From: Bacillota bacterium
GTDB lineage: Bacteria; Bacillota; Clostridia; Christensenellales; SZUA-584
Reading direction: 5' to 3'
DNA length: 45,912 nt
Assembly (NCBI GenBank): GCA_023415915.1
Contig: JAEZIZ010000002.1
Location: forward strand, 1 to 45,912
Shown here: one piece after another, positions 40,515 through 45,912 of the stretch
Layout of the letters: each line of letters starts with the position of its first letter
Numbering within the stretch: position 1 is the stretch's first letter
Position numbers and translations under genes: made by a program
Notes under the pieces: model-generated
The model's input: the letters and a program-made list of their open reading frames with translations, nothing else
The model's database searches: none
What the model was told of the DNA's origin: nothing

Positions 40515-41639
40515 ATGAAAATATCAAAGAAAGACGCGCTTATGTGGTTCGAATTCTTCTCTATACTGCCTGAGGAAGAGGAGATAAGCGCCCAGCAGCA
40601 GGAGATAATATACTCCACATTTGCACAGATAGAGGCGGCGGTAGACTCGAACAACGAAAAGCTGATGGCTCAAATAAGCGGCTTAAAAACTCTTGAGGGC
40701 AGGACGTTTTATGTAGGCGACGATAGCAAATTCCCCAAAGGATGCCGCTCCTGCCTCTTAGGCACAGGCCTTAGCGCGGTAAGGAAGACAAACAGATGTA
40801 ACCTTAAATGCAAGTTTTGTTACGATTACGGGAAAATGGACGACATTGAACCTGTGGGCGAAGGCATGTGGGAAATCGGAGGCACGAAGTTTTACGAAAA
40901 GGACATAGAACTGCTGCTGTCCATTCATAATAAGCCCACCGGTATTGCATACGTTTACTTGGAGCCTTTCATCGAAATAGAAAAATACTATCCGGTGATA
41001 AAGAAGTTCAGCGACGCAGGTATTCACCAGCATCTATACACGAACGGCGTTCTGGCCACGGAAGAGACTTTAAGAGCTTTGGGGGATGCAGGCCTTGACG
41101 AGATACGTTTCAACCTCGGCGCTTCCAATTGTTCTGATAAAGTTATAGAAAACATAGGAACCGCGAAAAAATACATACGATACGCAGGCATTGAAACGCC
41201 TATGACTCCCCGGTTTTTCGAAGATTTTTTTAATAAGAAGCAGGCGATACTTGAAGCAAAGCCCGACTTTATTAACTGCGCGGAGTTGCATCTTAATCCG
41301 AACAACATAGGCAATTACTGCGGGGAAAACATGTATATCTGCAGGCACGGATATATATCTCCTGTTTGGAGCAGAGAACTTACGCTTAAGTTCATGAAAA
41401 AAGCGGACGACGAAAAGTGGGACCTGGCAGTGCACGACTGCTCCAACTATACGAAGTTCGCAAGGGGTTTGAACTTGAACAGCAAAGCCGGGCTATGGTT
41501 CGGGTCGAGCAGTTACGCCTGCGAGTTTTCAAGGATTTCATACGAAGCGTTTCTGCCGATACTGCGCGACGACGATTTTCAATTTCTATCCGAGGAAGAA
41601 TTGCCTGACGAATATAAGCCATTAAAGCTTAAGTATTAA
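40515..41639 (+). CDS. Radical SAM protein of unknown function
   Basis: A 374-residue radical SAM enzyme. The [4Fe-4S]/SAM motif is CNLKCKFC (C95, C99, C102), with a further pair C77/C80 (GCRSC) just ahead that could bind an extra metal. Downstream features: VYLEPFIEIEKYYP, the beta-strand HLYTNGVLATEETL and DEIRFNLGASN, which resemble MoaA/NirJ-type barrels. A ~40-residue helical N-terminus precedes the domain. There is no SPASM Cys cluster visible, only scattered Cys (CAELH, NYCGENMYICRHG). It is transcribed alone, between the BMC terminator and the next terminator. The substrate is unknown. Confidence 0.85.
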   Translation: MKISKKDALMWFEFFSILPEEEEISAQQQEIIYSTFAQIEAAVDSNNEKLMAQISGLKTLEGRTFYVGDDSKFPKGCRSCLLGTGLSAVRKTNRCNLKCKFCYDYGKMDDIEPVGEGMWEIGGTKFYEKDIELLLSIHNKPTGIAYVYLEPFIEIEKYYPVIKKFSDAGIHQHLYTNGVLATEETLRALGDAGLDEIRFNLGASNCSDKVIENIGTAKKYIRYAGIETPMTPRFFEDFFNKKQAILEAKPDFINCAELHLNPNNIGNYCGENMYICRHGYISPVWSRELTLKFMKKADDEKWDLAVHDCSNYTKFARGLNLNSKAGLWFGSSSYACEFSRISYEAFLPILRDDDFQFLSEEELPDEYKPLKLKY

Positions 41640-41710
41640 GATCTCCTGTATCGGATTAAAAAGTCGATGCATCGCTATGTCGATGCAAGAAAAACATTAT
41701 AAAGCATATG

Positions 41711-41731
41711 AGGGCGCGTATCGCCCTTTTA
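41711..41731 (+). terminator. Rho-independent terminator
   Basis: Stem AGGGCG / CGCCCT with a CGTAT loop and TTTT tail after the radical SAM gene. Upstream, TCGATGCA occurs twice 18 bases apart (about 41664 and 41682). The rest of 41732-41925 shows no gene. Confidence 0.75.
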
Positions 41732-41928
41732 TGTTATCCGGGTTCAAAAGTCTTATTAGAAACAGCCTAAAACTTCTTCTCTTAAGTCTTGATACAACTT
41801 CATAAAGGATTCAACAGCAGGCTCATACGTGTAAGGCCGGCGGCTGCCACGCCCTTATCCTGCACTATCTTTTTTCGGCTGAATAATATGGTATGAGCGA
41901 AAAAATTGTATAAAGGAGGATTTAATTG

Positions 41929-42921
41929 ATGGTAAAAAGACTGGCATTGGCAATGCTATGCCTGCTATGCGTTTTTATGCTGCTGAGCTGTCAAACCCAG
42001 GCGCGCGAAAAAATAGTGCTCAACGAAGTGACGCATTCGGTATTCTATGCTCCTATGTATGCGGCGATGTCTCTGGGGTATTTTGAGGAGGAAGGCCTCG
42101 AGATAGAGCTGGTGAACGGAGGGGGAGCGGATAAGTCTATGACGGCGCTGTTATCCGGGCAGGCGGATATAGGCCTGATGGGCCCTGAAGCTGCAATATA
42201 CGTTTACAATGAAGGCAAGGAGGACAGCGCCGTTGTATTCGGACAGCTTACAAAACGCGACGGCTCTTTCCTAGTCGGCAGAGTGCCGAATAAAAACTTC
42301 AAGTGGAGCGATCTTAGAGGCGCGACGGTTATCGGCGGCAGGGAAGGCGGAGTACCGGAGATGACGCTTGAATACGTGCTGCGCAAAAACGGCCTTGAGC
42401 CGGGCGTGGACGTTGAAGTGATTACAAACATACAGTTCAATCTGATGGGCGGCGCATTCGAGGGCGGCACAGGCGATTACGTTACATTATTTGAACCCAC
42501 TGCTTCGCTGTTTGAGCAGGAAGGCAAAGGCTATATTATGGACGCAGTAGGCGCGGAAAGCGGTGAGGTTCCCTACACGGCCTTTATGGCGAAGAAAAGC
42601 TATATCAAAAACAACCCCGATATAATAAAGCGTTTCTTAAAAGCGATATACAGAGCGCAGCAATGGGTGCAAAACGCCTCAGACCGGGAGATAGCGGAAG
42701 CTATAGTGGATTATTTCCCCGATACTACGGCCGAATCGCTTGTAATGGTCGCACGCTCCTACAAGGAGATAGACGCCTGGATGGACACGCCGGTTATGAA
42801 GGAAGAGGCTTTTAACCGCCTGCAGGAGATAATACAGCAAGCGGGCATACTCGACGAAGCCGTCGATTTTGAAAGCGTCGTGGATACATCTTACGCCCTC
42901 GAGACAGTAAACAAAAAATAA
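41929..42921 (+). CDS. ABC importer substrate-binding lipoprotein (NMT1/SsuA type)
   Basis: A 330-residue binding protein. The signal peptide ends in a lipobox (MLLSC, Cys about 22). The domain is of the NMT1/SsuA/ThiY type: IVLNEVTHSVFYAPMYAAMSLGYFEEEGLEIELV, seen as FYAPMYAAMSLGYFEEEGL, then LLSGQADIGLMGPEAAIYVY and GGREGGVPEMTLEYVLRKNG. These bind sulfonates, thiamine precursors, nitrate-like ions or aromatic acids. The ATG at 41929 lies nine bases after AGGAGG; TTG at 41926 is also possible. An ATPase and permease follow after a hairpin region. Confidence 0.9.
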   Translation: MVKRLALAMLCLLCVFMLLSCQTQAREKIVLNEVTHSVFYAPMYAAMSLGYFEEEGLEIELVNGGGADKSMTALLSGQADIGLMGPEAAIYVYNEGKEDSAVVFGQLTKRDGSFLVGRVPNKNFKWSDLRGATVIGGREGGVPEMTLEYVLRKNGLEPGVDVEVITNIQFNLMGGAFEGGTGDYVTLFEPTASLFEQEGKGYIMDAVGAESGEVPYTAFMAKKSYIKNNPDIIKRFLKAIYRAQQWVQNASDREIAEAIVDYFPDTTAESLVMVARSYKEIDAWMDTPVMKEEAFNRLQEIIQQAGILDEAVDFESVVDTSYALETVNKK

Positions 42922-42937
42922 TAAACATAGCGCAATT

Positions 42938-42974
42938 AGCTCCGAGCATCCCCGGGTTCGGGGCTTTATTCTTT
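42938..42974 (+). terminator. Terminator or attenuator after the binding-protein gene
   Basis: Stem AGCTCCGAG / TTCGGGGCT (two G:U pairs) with a ten-base loop and TTATTCTTT tail. It likely lowers expression of the ATPase and permease relative to the binding protein. Confidence 0.7.
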
Positions 42975-43090
42975 ATGGATGACGCTGGGGAACAGAACTA
43001 AAGAACGCTGTCTCTAATATATTGAACTATATGAAAGTAAAGCTACACCCCGGAAAGTCATGAGGCCTGCCGGGGGCCCCGTTATATAAG

Positions 43091-43118
43091 CCCCGGCAAG
43101 AATTAAGCTTTGCCGGGG
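43091..43118 (+). repeat. Hairpin related to the 29965-30082 repeats
   Basis: CCCCGGCAAG and CTTTGCCGGGG form a nine-pair stem with one bulge. The 28-base unit closely matches unit 3 of the tandem array near 30053. No T-tract follows, so it is not a simple terminator. It lies 48 bases before the ATPase gene. Confidence 0.7.
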
Positions 43119-43165
43119 ACCAAGGGTAATCCATATATCATTTTTGTAAAGGGGAGAAAAGGGTT

Positions 43166-43936
43166 TTGGAGGAACTGGTCAAGATACAGAACATAACTAA
43201 AAATTATCATTCCGCAGAGAATGAGATCAACGTTATAAAAGATTTAAGCTTTTCCGTATTTGAAGGAGAATTTCTCGCAATAGTGGGGCCGAGCGGCTGC
43301 GGAAAGACAACCGTATTATCGCTGATAGCCGGTATGATAAAGCCCACCAGCGGAGAGATAAAGATAAAGGATAAACAAGTATGCGGCTATAACGAATCGG
43401 TCGCATATATGCTGCAAAGGGACCACCTTTTTGAATGGCGTACAATAGAAGAAAACATAATGCTGGGCTTGCAGGTGCAAAAAAAATGCACTAAAGAAGC
43501 GAGAAGCAAGGCTCTTGATTTGCTGAAAAAATACGGGCTGGGCGATTTTGCGCGTTACCATCCGCATCAGCTTTCGGGCGGTATGAGGCTAAAGGTGGCT
43601 CTTATCAGAACGCTCGCGGTCGATCCGGAAATACTTTTGTTGGATGAGCCGTTTTCCTCGCTCGACTACCAGACGAGGCTTGCGTTGTCCGATGAGATAG
43701 CGGGCATAATCCGTTCGGAGAAAAAGACAGCCGTACTTGTGACGCACGACATAGCCGAGGCTATTTCCATGGCTGACAGGATAATCGTACTGTCCCAAAG
43801 GCCGGCGACGGTAAAGACGTGCGTGGATATACACTTCAATATAGAAAGCACGTCGCCTATAGAGAAAAGAAAAGCCCAAGGTTTCAGCAAGTACTTTGAT
43901 TTCATCTGGAAGGAGCTGGCCGTACATGTCGACTAA
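43166..43936 (+). CDS. ABC importer ATP-binding subunit (SsuB/TauB type)
   Basis: A 256-residue ATPase: Walker A GPSGCGKTT, Q-loop AYMLQRDHLFEWRT, signature LSGGMRLKV, Walker B ILLLDEPFSSLDYQTR, H-loop VTHDIAEAISMADR. The DHLFEWRTIEENI stretch is typical of the nitrate/sulfonate/taurine importer family. The start is TTG at 43166 after AAAGGGGAG. The stop overlaps the permease gene by 11 bases. It drives import with the lipoprotein at 41929 as receptor. Confidence 0.93.
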   Translation: MEELVKIQNITKNYHSAENEINVIKDLSFSVFEGEFLAIVGPSGCGKTTVLSLIAGMIKPTSGEIKIKDKQVCGYNESVAYMLQRDHLFEWRTIEENIMLGLQVQKKCTKEARSKALDLLKKYGLGDFARYHPHQLSGGMRLKVALIRTLAVDPEILLLDEPFSSLDYQTRLALSDEIAGIIRSEKKTAVLVTHDIAEAISMADRIIVLSQRPATVKTCVDIHFNIESTSPIEKRKAQGFSKYFDFIWKELAVHVD

Positions 43937-44753
43937 AGTTAACGGAAAACCCAAGGTCAATTATACCGAAGAACATATAAGATATATAAAAGACTTAAAG
44001 CACGAGCAAAAGAAAGTCCGGCTGCTCAGAATAAGCCTTCTTATAGTTATAATAGGCTTTTGGGAGGCAGCTGCCGCGTTACAGTGGATAGACCCTTTTA
44101 TTATGAGCTCTCCTTCAAGAATCGTAAGGACCATAGCGACGCTTTACAACGACGGAGTGTTGTTTATGCATATAGGCGTCACGCTGTGGGAAACCGTGGC
44201 GGGTTTTTCTTTGGGAACTTTGCTGGGAATAGGCATAGCGATAGTTTTGTGGTGGTCGCCGGTGGTGGCTCGCACGCTCGACCCTTACCTTGTAGTGCTC
44301 AACAGCCTGCCGAAGATAGCGCTGGGGCCAGTCATCATAATCTGGGTGGGCGCGGGAGAAGGCGCGATTATCACTATGGCGCTGCTCATTTCGGTAATAG
44401 TGACGGTGTTGAGCGTGCTGAACGGCTTTATGGACGTCAGCGAAGAAAAAATAATGCTGATGCGCACGTTCGGCGCAAAAAGGCTGCAGATACTTCGTAT
44501 GGTAATTTTGCCAGCCAGCGTACCGTCGATAATATCGGCATTGAAAATCAACATAGGAATGACGTGGGTGGGAGTAATAGTAGGGGAGTATCTCGTATCC
44601 AAAGCAGGATTGGGATATCTAATAGTATACGGCGGGCAGGTATTCAAGCTCGACCTCGTTATGGCGAGCATACTTATACTTGCCGTTGTGGCCGCGCTCA
44701 TGTATATAGCCGTTGCATACGTTGAGAAACGCTACATCATAAAACAAAAGTAG
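43926..44753 (+). CDS. ABC importer permease (SsuC/TauC type)
   Basis: A 275-residue BPD_transp_1 permease with six hydrophobic segments. Family motifs: GFWEAAAALQWIDPFIMSSPSRI, seen as WIDPFIMSSPSRI, then HIGVTLWETVAGFSLGTLLGI and the coupling loop LMRTFGAKRLQILRMVILPAS with the EAA-type Gly. The ATG at 43926 lies inside the ATPase gene; the frame opens further upstream but without a ribosome site. It completes a three-gene importer whose substrate is unknown (sulfonate, thiamine precursor or similar). Confidence 0.92.
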   Translation: MSTKVNGKPKVNYTEEHIRYIKDLKHEQKKVRLLRISLLIVIIGFWEAAAALQWIDPFIMSSPSRIVRTIATLYNDGVLFMHIGVTLWETVAGFSLGTLLGIGIAIVLWWSPVVARTLDPYLVVLNSLPKIALGPVIIIWVGAGEGAIITMALLISVIVTVLSVLNGFMDVSEEKIMLMRTFGAKRLQILRMVILPASVPSIISALKINIGMTWVGVIVGEYLVSKAGLGYLIVYGGQVFKLDLVMASILILAVVAALMYIAVAYVEKRYIIKQK

Positions 44754-44830
44754 CGAATCGAATATACGTAAGCAAAGCTGCGGTTAATAACAGCATTATA
44801 GCTGGCGGAATTAATGAAACGATTTATTTT

Positions 44831-44867
44831 CAATAAAAAAGGAGCTGCCTGCTTAAGACGGCTCCTT
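44831..44867. terminator. Terminator between permease and helicase genes
   Basis: Stem AAGGAGC / GCTCCTT with a 15-base loop. Six A on the left give a U-tract for the minus-strand helicase, and AAATTTATATT on the right may serve the plus strand. Confidence 0.75.
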
Positions 44868-44871
44868 AAAT

Positions 44872-45912
44872 TTATATTGCTTTTTCCTCGGTGATCTCCA
44901 CGCGGAAATGCCGCTCGATTTCTGCAATGCGTCCGCAGTCCTGCGGGCTGACAAGAGTACATGCCCGGCCTGAATGTCCTGCGCGTCCTGTGCGGCCGAT
45001 GCGGTGTACATAGTAATCCATATTGTCGGGTATGTCATAGTTTATAACGAGATCGATTTCCTGTACGTCAATGCCCCGTGCCGCAACGTCGGTAGCGACC
45101 ATCACGCTTGTTTTACCCTCGCGGAACGATACCATGACGGCATCGCGCTGGCTCTGGCTCAAATCGCCATGCAGACAGCCTACAGGCAGCCCCTGGTCAT
45201 TCAGTAGCTTCTGCAGAGTCTTGACCTGCCGCTTCGTATTGCAGAAAACAAGAGCCAGCCGCGGGCTGCCCTTTCGTATCAGGCTCTGCACCATCTTATA
45301 TTTATTGCGTGAGCCTACGGTAAGATACGACTGCCTTACGTTCGCGGCAGGCTCGTTGCTGCCGCTGATCTCTATACGCACAGGGTCATGCTGAAACTGC
45401 CTGACAATGCCTGACACCGCCTTATTCATGGTTGCAGAGAACAGGAGAGTTTGGTGAGCGTTTGTGATCTGCGAAAGTATTGCCGTTATATCGGGCAGGA
45501 AACCAAAGCTCAGCATCTCGTCCGCCTCATCCAGCACGACAGTACGAATGTTCTGCAGCTTCAATACATTGCGGCCGATAAGGTCCTTTACTCTTCCCGG
45601 CGTGCCAACTACGATCTGAGCGCCCGCCCGCAGCGCGCGTACCTGAACGCTGGCGGCCTGTCCGCCGTAAAGGCTGACGGTACGGAGCTTCGTATGCGCC
45701 GAAAGCGCGCGGAATACACCCGTTATCTGCATCGCGAGTTCGCGCGTAGGGCAGAGCACAAGTGTCTGCGTCTTACTGTTTTTGGTAAACGTTTTTTCGA
45801 TTATGGGCACGGCAAAGGCCGCTGTTTTGCCCGTTCCCGTCTGGGCTATGCCCATGATGTCCCATTTGCTGAATATGAGTTCCAGCGTTTTTTCCTGGAT
45901 GGGAGTCGGCCT
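44872..45912 (-). CDS. DEAD-box ATP-dependent RNA helicase (partial)
   Basis: The C-terminal ~346 residues of a DEAD-box helicase; the start lies beyond the window's right edge. The sequence begins in the Q motif (RPTPIQEKTL) and continues with motif I (AQTGTGKTAAF), PTRELAMQ, TPGRVKDL, DEADEMLSFGF (the DEAD box), SATM, the helicase C domain (LVFCNTKRQVKTL, VATDVAARGIDVQEIDLVINYD) and HRIGRTGRAG. Such enzymes unwind RNA during ribosome assembly and mRNA decay, especially in the cold. The ATG at 45855 is internal, within motif I. No C-terminal RNA-binding extension is present: the protein ends 14 residues after ERHFRVEI. Confidence 0.93.
   Translation of the reverse strand, partial: RPTPIQEKTLELIFSKWDIMGIAQTGTGKTAAFAVPIIEKTFTKNSKTQTLVLCPTRELAMQITGVFRALSAHTKLRTVSLYGGQAASVQVRALRAGAQIVVGTPGRVKDLIGRNVLKLQNIRTVVLDEADEMLSFGFLPDITAILSQITNAHQTLLFSATMNKAVSGIVRQFQHDPVRIEISGSNEPAANVRQSYLTVGSRNKYKMVQSLIRKGSPRLALVFCNTKRQVKTLQKLLNDQGLPVGCLHGDLSQSQRDAVMVSFREGKTSVMVATDVAARGIDVQEIDLVINYDIPDNMDYYVHRIGRTGRAGHSGRACTLVSPQDCGRIAEIERHFRVEITEEKAI

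Noticed and set aside
43091..43118. Rho-independent terminator
   Set aside because: The stem is strong, but no T-tract follows and it closely matches the repeat family near 30053.

Overview
The window looks like part of the chromosome of an anaerobic, low-to-moderate GC member of the Bacillota, most likely a clostridial or Christensenella-like lineage. This is an inference from strong AGGAGG-type ribosome sites, frequent TTG/GTG starts, SorC- and LacI-type regulators, ECF-sigma/ABC modules, a DUF2318 protein and a clostridial-style copper cluster. No rRNA, tRNA or CRISPR array was seen, so the taxonomy rests on gene content alone.

Layout. 1-1270: an IS3-family insertion sequence (minus strand) with a -1 frameshift site. 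1271-3189: a decayed stretch with an HD-GYP pseudogene remnant, one small membrane protein gene and an HTH-like remnant. 3190-6623: an operon for an ABC-2 exporter, a lipoprotein, an ECF sigma factor and two membrane proteins. 6827-15479: a redox/copper block with a hemerythrin behind a CRP/FNR-like palindrome, an HMA-DsbD-cupredoxin fusion, a CopA-type copper ATPase, a lipoprotein, an OmpR-type two-component system and a DUF2318 protein. 15623-28713: a sugar-uptake module with a ligand-poor M24 protein, a zinc dehydrogenase, an L-rhamnose-mutarotase-like protein, a LacI repressor with five matching operators, two TIM-barrel isomerase-like enzymes, a four-gene ribose/rhamnose-type ABC importer and a rhamnulokinase-family kinase. 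28960-40314: a SorC-type regulator followed by a bacterial microcompartment (BMC) operon. 40515-44753: a radical SAM protein and an SsuABC/ThiXYZ-like importer. 44872-45912: a DEAD-box RNA helicase, cut by the window edge.

The BMC operon is the main point of interest. It encodes three near-identical hexameric shell proteins, one tandem-BMC trimer with a PduT-like cysteine, three EutN-type pentamers, PduL phosphotransacylase, a CoA-acylating aldehyde dehydrogenase, a PduS/RnfC-like Fe-S flavoprotein, a flavoprotein-like cargo and two zinc dehydrogenases. It has no diol dehydratase, ethanolamine lyase or glycyl radical enzyme. Its aldehyde source appears to be two different DeoC-family aldolases, both with cargo-type N-terminal helices. 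One has canonical active-site motifs plus an unusual four-cysteine C-terminal tail. The other keeps the lysines but has altered substrate and phosphate motifs. This resembles what I recall as sugar-phosphate-utilising BMCs. The model is: sugar phosphate is cleaved inside the shell; the aldehyde goes to acyl-CoA (ALDH), then acyl-phosphate (PduL) and ATP; NADH is reoxidised by a dehydrogenase or by PduS with electrons leaving through the Fe-S trimer.

The upstream sugar module has a mutarotase, isomerase candidates and a rhamnulokinase-type kinase but no recognisable rhamnulose-1-phosphate aldolase. The adjacent BMC aldolases may fill that role. This is a hypothesis; the true substrate cannot be read from the sequence.
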